Source of the DNA: an uncultured Rhodopila sp.
Lineage (GTDB): Bacteria; Pseudomonadota; Alphaproteobacteria; Acetobacterales; Acetobacteraceae
Direction of reading: 5' to 3'
DNA length: 53,807 nucleotides
Assembly: GCA_903932145.1 (NCBI GenBank)
Contig: CAIZFE010000033.1
Coordinates: 1-53,807 of the forward strand
Positions within the stretch are counted from its first letter, which is position 1, and each line of letters starts with the position of its first letter. Positions 15,213 to 23,780 of the stretch are shown in pieces. Position numbers and translations under genes: made by a program. Below the pieces are notes generated by a model. That model made no database searches. It was not told the DNA's origin and worked only from the letters and a program-made list of their open reading frames with translations.

Positions 15213-15770
15213 CTGTTGGCGTTCCGGGCCTTAAGTCAGGGATCGAGGCGTGATGGTGCAGACAATATACCACTTTTTGATGTCACCTCTGGTTCGAATG
15301 ACGGATCGGGAGTCGAACCGTGAAAGGCAAGCAAACAAGGTGAAATCCGGCCCATTTTGACCAACGTTTTGACCAACAAAAATGAGGTAATATCCGATAA
15401 TATATGGGTTTCAATAAGTTACGTTAACAGAACGGAGAATCCCTGCCTCTCCGCCATTCATCAAAGAATGTTGCGACTTCCCGGGTAATACCCATCGCCC
15501 GGGTGGCCACCCTTCCCGCCTTCCGATCGGGCCGCTGATATCATCCACCGGCAGGCCAGGATTGCATGGCGGCGACCACCATCGATCCAGACAGCATTCG
15601 TGGGACATCGTTGCCGCGAGCGGAGCCTGGCCGACGGTGTTCTGGCGTAAGCATAGGTAGATTCCGACGGTTGAGACGTGTTTGGTTAATATCTACGCAA
15701 TCCGCACCATCGACTGGCGAGGTTATTCGACGGAGTTTCACTTTCCGCCACGCATACAGGGGAGGTCGTG
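15213..15770. other. Intergenic region at possible island edge
   Basis: No gene is supported; the short open frames on both strands lack ribosome sites. The stretch contains the inverted repeat and the 11-base tandem repeat described at 15291-15377. Confidence 0.45.
15291..15377. repeat. tRNA-like inverted repeat plus tandem TTTTGACCAAC, candidate attachment site
   Basis: GGTTCGA at 15291-15297 and TCGAACC at 15313-15319 form an inverted repeat. Read on the minus strand, GGTTCGACTCCCGATCC looks like the T-arm of a tRNA 3' end, the usual att core of tyrosine integrases. Nearby TTTTGACCAAC occurs twice (15355-15365, 15367-15377); on the minus strand it reads as L-V-K-T-L-V-K-M, a motif I associate with ends of integrase genes. 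No full tRNA can be folded. This may mark the right border of the island, but that is inference. Confidence 0.35.
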
Positions 15771-15935
15771 ATGAATGATTTTGAGAATGACTCACATGAA
15801 CGCATCGAACGATTTGTCCGATCCGAGAATATCGCTCGTTTCGGTCGGTTACTTGCAAACGAGCACGATGAGGCCGAGCGAGAAACACTGGTGCGATTGA
15901 TCGATCAGGAGATGGGCTACGCGCCGCCTGCGTAG
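15771..15935 (+). CDS. Small hypothetical protein
   Basis: A 54-residue acidic protein, MNDFENDSHERIERF at the start, then A-R-F-G-R-L-L-A-N-E-H-D-E-A-E-R-E-T-L-V-R-L-I-D-Q-E. It is almost entirely helical in appearance. A strong ribosome site (GGGGAGG) lies five to six bases before ATG 15771. Small helical proteins of this type (E-R-x-x-L-x-x-L-L-x-E-E) are common uncharacterised genes in alphaproteobacteria. No domain is recognised. It stands alone, between the island edge and a copy of the dispersed repeat at 15980. Confidence 0.65.
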   Translation: MNDFENDSHERIERFVRSENIARFGRLLANEHDEAERETLVRLIDQEMGYAPPA

Positions 15936-15979
15936 CCGTTATACCAACAGCCAATAAGGACGCCTTTTGCCCCTTATTG

Positions 15980-16060
15980 TCATGGCAAGGCTTGTCCGGC
16001 ACACCTGTCGCGGTGGCGTCGCCGCGGCCTTATGATGGCCTGCCGGTCCTTGCGTTACAG
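15980..16060 (+). repeat. Dispersed palindromic repeat, family B, diverged copy
   Basis: About 80 bases starting TCATGGCAAGGCTTGTCCGG and containing CACCTGTCGCGG, then GATGGCCTGCCGGTCC and ending TTACAG. It matches, with substitutions, the two better-preserved copies at 29767-29846 and 53274-53352. The ends are complementary in the better copies, so each can fold into a hairpin. Confidence 0.55.
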
Positions 16061-16208
16061 TTACGTCCGCCCCCTGCCGCCCGTTTCGGATGGCCGGAGA
16101 CTTAGTTCCATCCCGGGTCGTTGCCGCAGGGACCGAAATACTCTCATCACGAAACGAAGCCTCTCTCGGTCCAGTTCCGGCAACACGGATGGGCGACCTC
16201 AGCGGTCA

Positions 16209-17048
16209 CTACGCGGGCCGCGTTAAACCGGCCCGCAGACTGTCCGCCTGCGGCCCGGCGATAAGCCCCTGCCGTATAAACAAGTCGATCAGAACCAGAT
16301 TGACGTTGAACTTGAAATCGCCGGTATCGCGGACGGTTTCGAACACGCGCCCCATCGGCCACAGTTCGAACGCCTCCACCTCGCCATCCGATGGTTTCGG
16401 GGTGAAATCGTGCGGCAGCGCCAGATCATAGCAGTGCAGACAGTCGCGGCGCAGGCCCTCCGGCCGCTGCATCGCGTAGCCGATCACCCCGACATGCACC
16501 GCCTGCGCCGCCAGCTCCGGCGGGATCGCCGCTTCTTCAGCGGCTTCCTTGATCAGCGTGTCCATCAACCCGTATCCGACCGACACGCCGCCCGCGACGA
16601 CATGGTCCAGCTTGCCGGGGTCCAACTGCTTGTCCATGGCGCGCCGAGCGACCCAGAGGTGCAACCCGTCGTCGTGCTGGACGAGGCCGTTGACATGGAC
16701 GCCGGTCGCCTGGATTCCGAACGACGGCAGCGCGCCGCGATCGATCCGGGTCAGGGCCGGGCCATCCGGGGTGGCGCGCACGTCGAACGCCTCACCCCGC
16801 CAACGATACAAACCGCGTTCTGACAGAAGTTTCGCCACGCCCGGCAGAGCGGCGGGATCGGCCATGTCGACGCGGCCGGGCGCACAGACAACCTCCGGCA
16901 CCCCCGCCAGAGCGGCAACGATCTTAGGCGGCAGCCATCCCACCGCCTGCCCGGCAACCAGGAACGGCAACCGCGTGCCCGGCAGCGCGGCATTGTTGCA
17001 GGCGCGCACATGACGCTGAAATCCATCACCCTGAAGGTCTTGATCCAT
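16209..17048 (-). CDS. Nudix hydrolase with DUF4743 N-terminal domain
   Basis: A 279-residue protein from ATG 17048. The N-terminal half (R-A-C-N-N-A, F-L-V-A-G-Q-A-V-G-W-L) is the DUF4743 module found before Nudix domains of the thiamine-pyrophosphokinase-associated type in alphaproteobacteria and fungi. The Nudix part includes G-V-H-V-N-G-L-V, W-V-A-R-R, D-H-V-V-A-G-G-V-S-V-G-Y-G and E-A-A-E-E-A-A-I. The Nudix box is recognisable, but the usual first Glu after G-x5 is not evident, so metal binding may differ. Family members are thought to hydrolyse damaged or activated thiamine-like diphosphates. It is divergent from the ABC exporter gene, sharing an intergenic space of fewer than 60 bases. 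Confidence 0.82.
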   Translation of the reverse strand: MDQDLQGDGFQRHVRACNNAALPGTRLPFLVAGQAVGWLPPKIVAALAGVPEVVCAPGRVDMADPAALPGVAKLLSERGLYRWRGEAFDVRATPDGPALTRIDRGALPSFGIQATGVHVNGLVQHDDGLHLWVARRAMDKQLDPGKLDHVVAGGVSVGYGLMDTLIKEAAEEAAIPPELAAQAVHVGVIGYAMQRPEGLRRDCLHCYDLALPHDFTPKPSDGEVEAFELWPMGRVFETVRDTGDFKFNVNLVLIDLFIRQGLIAGPQADSLRAGLTRPA

Positions 17049-17106
17049 CCGCCTGACTTTCAAAACATGCCGCACCATGCCACATGCGCTGCATGAGACG
17101 AAGCAC

Positions 17107-18963
17107 ATGAGCCACCACGGCAACCATCATCGCGCGCCGGCCGATCAGCCGCCCTCACTGAGGGTGGAGCGAACCACCTTCCAGACCATCGTGTCCTTGC
17201 TGCCGTATCTGTGGCCGGTCGGAAACCCCGGCGCTCGGGTGCGCGTGGTGGTGGCACTGGTGTTCATGCTGCTGTCGAAAGTGGCCACGGTCTATGTGCC
17301 GGTGCTGTACGGCCGCATCGTCGATGCGCTGGCACCGGAAGGCGGCGGCGCCGCATTCATCGTGCCGGCGGCGCTGATCGTCGCGTACGGACTGGTTAGC
17401 ATCGGCGCCGCCGGGTTTGGCGAAATCCGAGACGCGCTGTTCGCCTCGGTGCAACAGCGCGCCGTCCGGCTGCTGGCGCTCCGCACATTCCGGCATTTGC
17501 ACGCGGTCAGCCTGCGCTTCCACCTCGACCGCCAAACCGGTGGCCTCTCGCGCGTCATCGACCGCGGCGTGCTCGGGATGCAGTCGGTGCTGCGTCTGGC
17601 GGTCTTCAACGTGGTGCCGACGGCACTGGAACTGGTGATGGTCACCGCCATCATCTGGCACATGTTCGACTGGCGCTACGCGGTCGTCACCTGCCTCGCG
17701 GTCGTCGTCTATGTCGCCTTCACCGCCGTCCTGGCCGGCCGCCGCGGCCGTTACCGCCGGACGATGAACGACACCGACAACGACGCCTCGACCAAGTCGC
17801 TGGACAGCCTGATCAACTATGAGACGGTGAAGTATTTCGGCAACGAGGAACACGAGGCGCAACGCTACGACCACGCGTTGGCGCGCTACGAACGCGCCGC
17901 CGTCAAGGTGCAGGTCTCGCTGAATGCGTTGAACCTCGGCCAGGCCGCGATCATCGCCATCGGTTTGACCCTGATCATGTTGCTGGCCGCGTCGGGTATG
18001 CGAGACGGCACCATGACCGTCGGCAAGTTCGTTGTCGTGAACACGTATCTGATCCAGCTCTACCAACCGCTGAACTTTCTGGGCGTGGTCTATATGACCA
18101 TCAAGCAGGGCCTGGTGGACATGAAGCAAATGTTCGCCCTGCTGCGCGTCCAGCGCGAAATCGCCGACAAGCCGGGCGCCAAGGCACTGACGGCGCATCT
18201 GTCGGAAGGATCGGCGGGTGAGGTCGTGTTCGACAATGTCCGGTTCGGCTATCAGGCCAACCGGGTGATTTTGAAAGGCGTCAGCTTCACCGTCCCGGCC
18301 GGCGGCAAGCTGGCGATCGTCGGCCCCACCGGCGCCGGCAAGTCCACCATCAACCGCCTGCTGTTCCGCTTCTACGACGTGACCGGCGGCCGCATCCTGA
18401 TCGACGGCCAGGATATTCGCGATGTCACCCAGGACAGTCTTCGCAATGCCATCGGCGTGGTGCCGCAGGACACCGTGCTGTTCAACGACACCATCCGCTA
18501 CAATATCGGCTACGGCCGCCCCGGCGCCTCGCAGGCCGAAATCGAACAAGCGGCGAAACAGGCCCAGGTGCATGATTTTGTCCTGAAACTGCCCGAGGGC
18601 TACGATACCCGGGTCGGCGAACGTGGCCTGAAACTGTCCGGCGGCGAAAAACAGCGAGTCGCCATCGCCCGCACCATTCTGAAGGACCCGCGCATCCTGG
18701 TGCTGGATGAGGCCACCAGCGCGCTCGACAGCCGCACCGAACAGGACATCCAGGCGGCGCTTAACGCGGTATCGAACCGCCGCACCACCCTGGTGATCGC
18801 CCACCGGTTGTCCACTGTGGTCGATGCCGATGAGATCATTGTCCTCCAGGACGGGCTTGTCGCCGAACGCGGCAGCCACGCAGCGCTGCTGGCCAGGGGC
18901 GGTCTGTACAGCCGCATGTGGACCTTGCAAGCCGCCGAACACGACCTGGAACCCGCCGCCTGA
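17107..18963 (+). CDS. ABC exporter of the Atm1/HMT1 type
   Basis: A half-transporter of about 618 residues. An N-terminal His-rich tail (M-S-H-H-G-N-H-H) precedes six membrane segments, including V-V-V-A-L-V-F-M-L-L-S-K-V and A-A-I-I-A-I-G-L-T-L-I-M-L-L. S-L-I-N-Y-E-T-V-K-Y-F-G-N-E is the Atm1 signature. The ATPase domain has Walker A G-P-T-G-A-G-K-S-T, signature L-S-G-G-E-K-Q-R, Walker B I-L-V-L-D-E-A-T-S and H-loop I-A-H-R-L-S. Atm1-like exporters move glutathione-based sulfur or metal conjugates out of the cytoplasm. An alternative ATG lies at 17077; neither has a strong ribosome site. The small gene at 19014 follows closely. Confidence 0.9.
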   Translation: MSHHGNHHRAPADQPPSLRVERTTFQTIVSLLPYLWPVGNPGARVRVVVALVFMLLSKVATVYVPVLYGRIVDALAPEGGGAAFIVPAALIVAYGLVSIGAAGFGEIRDALFASVQQRAVRLLALRTFRHLHAVSLRFHLDRQTGGLSRVIDRGVLGMQSVLRLAVFNVVPTALELVMVTAIIWHMFDWRYAVVTCLAVVVYVAFTAVLAGRRGRYRRTMNDTDNDASTKSLDSLINYETVKYFGNEEHEAQRYDHALARYERAAVKVQVSLNALNLGQAAIIAIGLTLIMLLAASGMRDGTMTVGKFVVVNTYLIQLYQPLNFLGVVYMTIKQGLVDMKQMFALLRVQREIADKPGAKALTAHLSEGSAGEVVFDNVRFGYQANRVILKGVSFTVPAGGKLAIVGPTGAGKSTINRLLFRFYDVTGGRILIDGQDIRDVTQDSLRNAIGVVPQDTVLFNDTIRYNIGYGRPGASQAEIEQAAKQAQVHDFVLKLPEGYDTRVGERGLKLSGGEKQRVAIARTILKDPRILVLDEATSALDSRTEQDIQAALNAVSNRRTTLVIAHRLSTVVDADEIIVLQDGLVAERGSHAALLARGGLYSRMWTLQAAEHDLEPAA

Positions 18964-19013
18964 ACGGCCTACCCGGCCGGATACGTGCCTTTTTCTTACC
19001 AAGGATCTTGCCC

Positions 19014-19262
19014 ATGTCGGACGATATGAACGAAGCCCCTGCCCATCTCAGCCACGCCGGCGCGGTGGTGGATAAGGCGATCGAATACATGATGCAGCAG
19101 AACCTGTCGTCGCTGGCGATCGCCTCGGCGCTGCTCGGCGGCTCGATGGCGCTGCTCGCCCGCTCGATGTCGGATGAGGCGATTCTGGGCATCCTGACCA
19201 ACGCCATGGAGAGCGTCCGAACCGGCGAATTACGCGCCCATCAGGACGTAAACGGGCATTAA
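19014..19262 (+). CDS. Small hypothetical protein, possible amphipathic/membrane-associated
   Basis: An 82-residue protein from ATG 19014 with AAGGA nine bases upstream. It starts polar (S-D-D-M-N-E-A-P) and has a helix A-G-A-V-V-D-K-A-I-E-Y-M-M-Q-Q-N, then a moderately hydrophobic stretch A-I-A-S-A-L-L-G-G-S-M-A-L-L-A-R, and ends polar. Its location 50 bases after the Atm1-type exporter in the same direction suggests co-transcription. A short helical protein of this sort could sit at the membrane surface. No family is recognised. Confidence 0.65.
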   Translation: MSDDMNEAPAHLSHAGAVVDKAIEYMMQQNLSSLAIASALLGGSMALLARSMSDEAILGILTNAMESVRTGELRAHQDVNGH

Positions 19263-19286
19263 ACCGCGACTCCGGCACACTCCGCC

Positions 19287-19315
19287 TTGACGGCAAGGGC
19301 GTGTATCGCCATAAG
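19287..19315 (+). promoter_or_regulatory. Possible promoter of rpmB
   Basis: TTGACG at 19287-19292 and CATAAG at 19310-19315 are 17 bases apart, and the start codon of rpmB follows 36 bases later. The ribosome site AAGGA lies in the leader. Confidence 0.4.
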
Positions 19316-19351
19316 CCGCCATTCCAAATCAGTACTAAGGATTAAAGTGCG

Positions 19352-19654
19352 ATGTCTCGTCGCTGTGAAATCACGGGTAAGGGCGTTCTCAGTGGCAATA
19401 ACGTCAGCCACGCCAACAACAAGACCCGTCGCCGGTTCCTGCCGAATCTGCAGGTAACGTCGCTGTTGTCCGATATCCTGGGCCTGGAAGTGCGTATGCG
19501 CCTCTGCACCCGTGGCATCCGCACGGTCGAGCACAACGGCGGCATCGACGCGTTCCTGCTGGGCACGTCCAACACCAAGCTGACCATCGAAGGTAAGGCG
19601 CTGAAGCGCCGTATCGAGAAGGCCCAGATCAAGCGTCAGGCCGCCGCCGCCTGA
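19352..19654 (+). CDS. rpmB: Ribosomal protein bL28
   Basis: A 100-residue L28 of the large ribosomal subunit. It opens [25 protein letters not shown], the classical start, and continues with R-R-F-L-P-N-L-Q, then [11 protein letters not shown], and a basic C-terminus. The alphaproteobacterial form is about this length. The start is fixed by family alignment and an AAGGA site. It has its own promoter-like sequence and a hairpin terminator, so it appears to be a single-gene unit. Gene identity is certain. Confidence 0.97.
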   Translation: MSRRCEITGKGVLSGNNVSHANNKTRRRFLPNLQVTSLLSDILGLEVRMRLCTRGIRTVEHNGGIDAFLLGTSNTKLTIEGKALKRRIEKAQIKRQAAAA

Positions 19655-19681
19655 CCCCTTGGCCGCTTCGGCGGCCGGTGC

Positions 19682-19727
19682 CGCTATCGGGTTATAAACG
19701 GGTGAACCCGGTCATAACCCGATAGCG
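19682..19727 (+). terminator. Terminator-like hairpin after rpmB
   Basis: CGCTATCGGGTTAT at 19682-19695 is perfectly complementary to ATAACCCGATAGCG at 19714-19727. The 18-base loop itself contains CGGGT-GA-ACCCG. There is no T tract, so termination may be weak or factor-dependent, but the structure is very stable and bidirectional. Confidence 0.7.
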
Positions 19728-20226
19728 CGCAATTGATTATCACCTCCGACGACCCATCTGCCGCGGCGATTGTCAGGTCGATGCGGCTGCCGCGATTCTG
19801 CCGTGTCGGGGCGATCCGATGAGTTTTGCCTGCCTCGACGGCTTAAGCGCCGGTTCGGACACCAGCCCGCGATTTGCGACCGATTGCGTCAGAAGATGGC
19901 GCACCCTTCAAAATTAAGACAAATGATTGCATGCCCTCGCTTTGTTAATCAGCCACGCCCGTGATCGCCTCGATAACAACAATCAGTGGTTGAATACTAG
20001 ACGGGGCGCCGGCCAGGTATTTCAGGCCAAAGTAATCACGTTTTTGTGATTTTGGCGTTGCCGATTATGTCTCTGCACGCCATCCCAGATCGGATAGAAC
20101 TGCTTTCGTTTCGTAGATGATTTTTGCTCTCAGCGGTTATCCCCAGCATTAATCGACTACTCTCGGGGACGTGATAGGTATGATTGCTCTTTCATCCCTA
20201 TTGTAGTTTCAGAACAGGAGGCTGCG
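19728..20226. other. Intergenic region, no gene supported
   Basis: The plus-strand frame at 19770-19964 has no ribosome site. I see no repeats. AT-rich patches near 19900-20050 and 20120-20190 may contain a promoter for the small gene at 20227. Confidence 0.4.
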
Positions 20227-20418
20227 TTGGACGCCAATCATTTCAGACAAAAAGCCGCACAAGCGCGCGAGATGGCGCAATCCGGTGATGACATCAGACT
20301 ATCCCGCATGCTACTGGAAGTTGCGATTGAGCTCGACGCGGAGGCTGACGCGATCGAAGCTCAGGAAATATCCGCCCGCGTCAGGCCGGCTCTACAGGCC
20401 GAACGCGTCTGTGCGTAA
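20227..20418 (+). CDS. Small helical hypothetical protein
   Basis: A 63-residue protein starting at TTG 20227 with GGAGG six bases upstream. Its sequence (F-R-Q-K-A-A-Q-A-R-E-M-A-Q-S-G-D-D, then R-M-L-L-E-V-A-I-E-L-D-A-E-A-D-A-I-E) follows a familiar pattern of alphaproteobacterial helical mini-proteins of unknown function that begin with R-x-x-A-x-x-A-R-x-M-A. No catalytic or binding motif is apparent. It converges on the patatin gene with 17 bases between stops. Confidence 0.72.
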   Translation: MDANHFRQKAAQAREMAQSGDDIRLSRMLLEVAIELDAEADAIEAQEISARVRPALQAERVCA

Positions 20419-20435
20419 GGCGGCCACGACAGACT

Positions 20436-21338
20436 TTAACGTGCGCCCGCCAATCGCCGCCCGGCCTCGAACAGTTCCTTCAGGAACGCTTCCTCGCCAC
20501 TGACCTTGGACGAGATCGGCAAATGCATCAGCGCGTCATCCGCCTCATACCGGCGCAGTTTGACCGACGCGGGCAGTGCCGCCAATTCAGCATTCAGCAC
20601 ATTCTGGCACGCAATCTCATTCAGTCGATTGGTAATGTCGCTCGGTGTCGCCGGGATCCCCGGCCGGTGCGCGGCCTGGGCATGCACCAGGATCAGTTCC
20701 GCCGGCAGATCAGGCCGCAGCAGCGGCCCCAGTGGCGGATTACCCGCATAGCCCCCATCCCAATACGCCCGGCCGTCGATCTCAACCGCCGGAAACACGA
20801 ACGGCAAGCAGGCCGAGGCGCACAGTACATCCACGGTAATGTCGGCATTCTCAAAGAATACCGCCTGCCCGGTCGCCACGTCGGTCGCCGCAACGGTCAA
20901 TCGCGGCGCCCTTGGATCCGTCAGCAGATGCGGCTGGATCAGGTCCTCCAACAGCGTACGCATCGGGTTGTGGCCGAACGGATTCATCTGCGCCGGACTG
21001 AACATCCGCATCGCCACCTCCATGCCCTGCCACAGCATCGAGTTGGACAGATCCCAACCGCCAAACAGCCAACGCTCCAACGGCGCCGCCTGCAGCGGAC
21101 TCATCGAATGCGCACTCGCCACCCGCTGCCACAGCCGCCGCATGTCCGCCCGAGCGGCGGCGGCGCCACCGCGCACCAGGCCCTGCGTGACCATCGTGGC
21201 GATCATCGCCCCGGAGGACACGCCGCAAATGTGGTCGATCCGCTGCCCATCCTCCAGCAGCCGGTCCACGACACCCCAGGTGAAAGCGCCATGAGAGCCG
21301 CCACCCTGTAAAGCCAACGCAATGCGATCATTCGTCAT
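20436..21338 (-). CDS. Patatin-like phospholipase
   Basis: A 300-residue patatin-family acyl hydrolase from ATG 21338. The oxyanion loop is L-Q-G-G-G-S-H-G-A-F. The nucleophile elbow is C-G-V-S-S-G-A, with the catalytic Ser in G-x-S-x-G at about residue 43. The catalytic Asp is in Y-W-D-G-G-Y-A-G-N. No signal peptide is present, so the enzyme is cytoplasmic or membrane-peripheral. Many bacterial proteins of this family are rssA-like lipases with phospholipase A activity. The frame is open further upstream, but those codons overlap the large palindrome. It is transcribed away from the long inverted repeat at 21391-21571. Confidence 0.9.
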   Translation of the reverse strand: MTNDRIALALQGGGSHGAFTWGVVDRLLEDGQRIDHICGVSSGAMIATMVTQGLVRGGAAAARADMRRLWQRVASAHSMSPLQAAPLERWLFGGWDLSNSMLWQGMEVAMRMFSPAQMNPFGHNPMRTLLEDLIQPHLLTDPRAPRLTVAATDVATGQAVFFENADITVDVLCASACLPFVFPAVEIDGRAYWDGGYAGNPPLGPLLRPDLPAELILVHAQAAHRPGIPATPSDITNRLNEIACQNVLNAELAALPASVKLRRYEADDALMHLPISSKVSGEEAFLKELFEAGRRLAGAR

Positions 21339-21390
21339 GGCCGAAGGCTGGGCGCGGGTTGGCGGGAAGGCAAGTGGGGGAAGGGAAGAA

Positions 21391-21571
21391 AGGCGGGGCT
21401 TTGCCCCGGACCCCATCGAAGGCAAGCCTTCGAAATCCATTCATTGAAGGTCTGTGGAAGGGGTGGGCCATCCGAGATATTGCAATGTCTCAGATGGCCC
21501 ACCCCTTCAACAGACCTTAAAAAGCGGTTCCAAGGGCTTGCCCTTGGCGGGTCCAGGGCAGAGCCCTGGCC
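21391..21571. repeat. Long imperfect palindrome made of two inverted repeat modules
   Basis: AAGGTCTGT at 21447-21455 pairs with ACAGACCTT at 21510-21518. Inside, AAGGGGTGGGCCATC pairs with GATGGCCCACCCCTT. The outer flanks are also inverted copies: GGGGCTTTGCCCCGGACCC on the left matches, with changes, the complement of CCAGGGCAGAGCCCTGG-type sequence on the right. The whole 180-base unit is thus two copies of one module placed head to head. It lies between the patatin gene and the reductase gene. Such GC-rich intergenic modules are common in Acetobacteraceae. Confidence 0.8.
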
Positions 21572-21582
21572 TTTTCTTTCCC

Positions 21583-22998
21583 TCACCCCACCAGCCTACC
21601 CAGCAACCGCACCAGCGCCTTCGACCGGGGCGAAAACAGTTTGGGGGCGAAGTAGCTGCCAGCCGCGCGTTTGGCGGCTTCGGAGCGGGTGGGATAGGGC
21701 ACGATCAGGCCAGCCAGCGCCGAAAGCTTGGTGCGTTGAGCGATGGCGAGCGACCATTGGCTGATCATCTCGCCGGCGTGTGGCGCCAGAATGCCGGCGC
21801 CCACGACGCGATTGCGGCTGACGATCAGCTTGACCAGCCCGGCGGTGTCGCGTTCGGCGATGGCGCGGTCGTTGTCCGCCAGCGTCCAGCGCAGGATGCT
21901 GATGGTCAGGCCGGCGGCGCGCGCCTCCGCCTCGGTCAGACCGGTCTGGGCGAGTTCGGGGTCGGTGTAGGTGACCCGCGGCAGCGCCGCGTAGTCGATG
22001 CGGGCCGGAAGACGGAACAAGACGCGGCGGATGATGATGCCGGCATGGTATGACGCGACATGGGTGAAGGCGCGCGGGCCGATGCCGGCCGGGTCGGCGA
22101 TATCGCCGACCGCGAACACACGCTTGTTGGTGAGGCTGCGCAGACCACGATCCGTGGCGATTCCGGCTCGCCCGGCCTGGATATGCGCCGCCGCCAGGTT
22201 CAGTGACGCCAGATTGGGCGTGCGTCCCGTTGCGACCAGCAGGTGGGAGCCCGCGATCCGCGTTCCGTCGGCCAGCACCAGCACCGGCCCGGGTTCGGCG
22301 GCGACGACGTTGACGCCCTCGCGGAAGGCCACACCACGGGCTGTTAGCGCCTGACGCAGGCCGGCCACCAGTTCGGGATCGTCCTTTGCCGCGATGGTGA
22401 GCGCTTCAATGACACTCACGCGGCACCCCAGTCCGGCAAACGCGTCGGCCATCTCCAGACCGATCGGACCGCCGCCCAGGATCAACAGGTGGTCTGGCTT
22501 TTGTGCAAGATCGAACAGCGAGTCGTTGGTCCAATACGGCACGCTGTTCAGCCCGGGGATCGGCGGCACCGCCGCTCGGCTGCCTGCCGCGATGATGAAA
22601 CGCCGGGCGGTCAGGGAGCGGCCGTTGACGGAGAGGGTTGCCGGATCGGTGAAACGGGCCTCGCCGCGGATCACCGTGGCGCCGAGACCCCGAAAGCGCG
22701 CTTCGGAGTCCACCGGGGCGATCTCGGCAATCACGCCCTGGACGTGCATGCGCAGCCGATCCCAGTCGATCGCGGGTTCGCCCGCTGTGACCCCGAACCG
22801 CGCGGCGTTGCGAATGCCGCGCGCCGCATGCGACGCCGCCAGCAGCGCCTTGCTGGGGACGCAGCCGGTGTTGAGACAATCGCCGCCCATGGCCGCATGC
22901 TCGATCAGCGCGACCGAGGCGCCGAGTTGCGCGGCGCCCGCGGCCACCGAAAGCCCCGCCGCGCCGGCGCCGATGACGATGAGGTCGAAATCAGGCAT
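21583..22998 (-). CDS. Mercuric reductase-like FAD/NAD(P) disulfide oxidoreductase
   Basis: A 471-residue class I flavin disulfide reductase. It has the FAD-binding G-A-G-A-A-G near the N-terminus, the redox pair in G-G-D-C-L-N-T-G-C-V-P-S-K, the NAD(P) loop G-G-G-P-I-G-L-E, the second FAD motif V-G-D-I-A-D, and a C-terminal dimerisation domain. The two vicinal C-terminal cysteines and the N-terminal metal-binding domain of true MerA are missing, so mercury reduction is unlikely. Start ATG 22998 overlaps the stop of the upstream TVP38-like gene by 8 bases, so the two are translated together. This pairing of TVP38 with a dihydrolipoamide-dehydrogenase-like enzyme is widespread but its function is unknown. 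Confidence 0.88.
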   Translation of the reverse strand: MPDFDLIVIGAGAAGLSVAAGAAQLGASVALIEHAAMGGDCLNTGCVPSKALLAASHAARGIRNAARFGVTAGEPAIDWDRLRMHVQGVIAEIAPVDSEARFRGLGATVIRGEARFTDPATLSVNGRSLTARRFIIAAGSRAAVPPIPGLNSVPYWTNDSLFDLAQKPDHLLILGGGPIGLEMADAFAGLGCRVSVIEALTIAAKDDPELVAGLRQALTARGVAFREGVNVVAAEPGPVLVLADGTRIAGSHLLVATGRTPNLASLNLAAAHIQAGRAGIATDRGLRSLTNKRVFAVGDIADPAGIGPRAFTHVASYHAGIIIRRVLFRLPARIDYAALPRVTYTDPELAQTGLTEAEARAAGLTISILRWTLADNDRAIAERDTAGLVKLIVSRNRVVGAGILAPHAGEMISQWSLAIAQRTKLSALAGLIVPYPTRSEAAKRAAGSYFAPKLFSPRSKALVRLLGRLVG

Positions 22999-23674
22999 GC
23001 GCACCCGGGCGGCGGCGCAGCAGCGCAGGCAACAACGCCAGGATGGCCAGGCCCGCCAGCGGCAACAGGACGCGGGCTGAAAACAGCATCGACAGGTCCG
23101 GCGTACGGCCCTCGGCGAGGATGCCGCCCACGCCGGCGCCGATCGAACAGAGGATGAAACTGGCCGGGGCAATGCCCAGCAGCGTAGCGGTGACGAAGGC
23201 TGGCAGACGGATTTCAGCGACAGCGGCGGCCAGGTTCACCAGCCAGAACGGAAACAGCGGTATCAGCCTCAGCGCCAGCAGATAGCTGAAACCATCCCGC
23301 GCCAACCGGTCCTGCATCGGCGCCGGAATACGATGGCGGTTGCGCTCGAGCACCGAACCAAATGCCGAACGGACGGCCACCAGAAGCACAGATGCGCCAA
23401 TGGTGGCGCCGATGACCGTCAAAATACCGCCGAGGATTGTGCCGAACAGCAGGCCTCCCGCCACCGTCAGAAGGGTCGCCTGCGGCAGCGACAGGGCCGC
23501 GGTCAGGATATAGGCAATCACATAGAGGCCGGCGGCGGCGATCGGATGCGCGTGGACCCAACCGGTCAACAGCCCCTGATACCGAGCGAGGCTGTCCCAA
23601 CCGGTCCCGCGCAGCAGAACAAACGCCGAGATGGCGAGGGCGACAAGCACAAGCAGGGGAAGGAGGCGACGCAT
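22991..23674 (-). CDS. TVP38/TMEM64 (VTT domain) membrane protein
   Basis: A 227-residue inner-membrane protein from ATG 23674, with an AGGAGG-like site just before. The VTT/SNARE-associated domain is recognised from G-G-L-L-F-G-T-I-L-G-G-I-L-T-V-I-G-A-T-I-G-A, then R-L-I-P-L-F-P-F-W-L-V-N-L-A-A-A and I-R-L-P-A-F-V-T-A-T-L-L-G. DedA-related VTT proteins are proposed to act in lipid movement or membrane-potential homeostasis. Five to six membrane spans are predicted by eye. It is the first gene of a two-gene operon with the flavin disulfide reductase (8-base overlap). Confidence 0.88.
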   Translation of the reverse strand: MRRLLPLLVLVALAISAFVLLRGTGWDSLARYQGLLTGWVHAHPIAAAGLYVIAYILTAALSLPQATLLTVAGGLLFGTILGGILTVIGATIGASVLLVAVRSAFGSVLERNRHRIPAPMQDRLARDGFSYLLALRLIPLFPFWLVNLAAAVAEIRLPAFVTATLLGIAPASFILCSIGAGVGGILAEGRTPDLSMLFSARVLLPLAGLAILALLPALLRRRPGAHA

Positions 23675-23780
23675 ACGGATACAATGGGGCGCCCCGGCAC
23701 GGTTGTCGCGTGATATTCCGGCCACACAGAACGCCTTGCCGATGGTTCGCGCCGCGGGCCATCAACCTTGGCGACCCGGT

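Noticed and set aside
17155..19002. A 615-codon minus-strand open frame
   Set aside because: It lies opposite the Atm1-type exporter, whose motifs are complete, and shows shadow-like composition.
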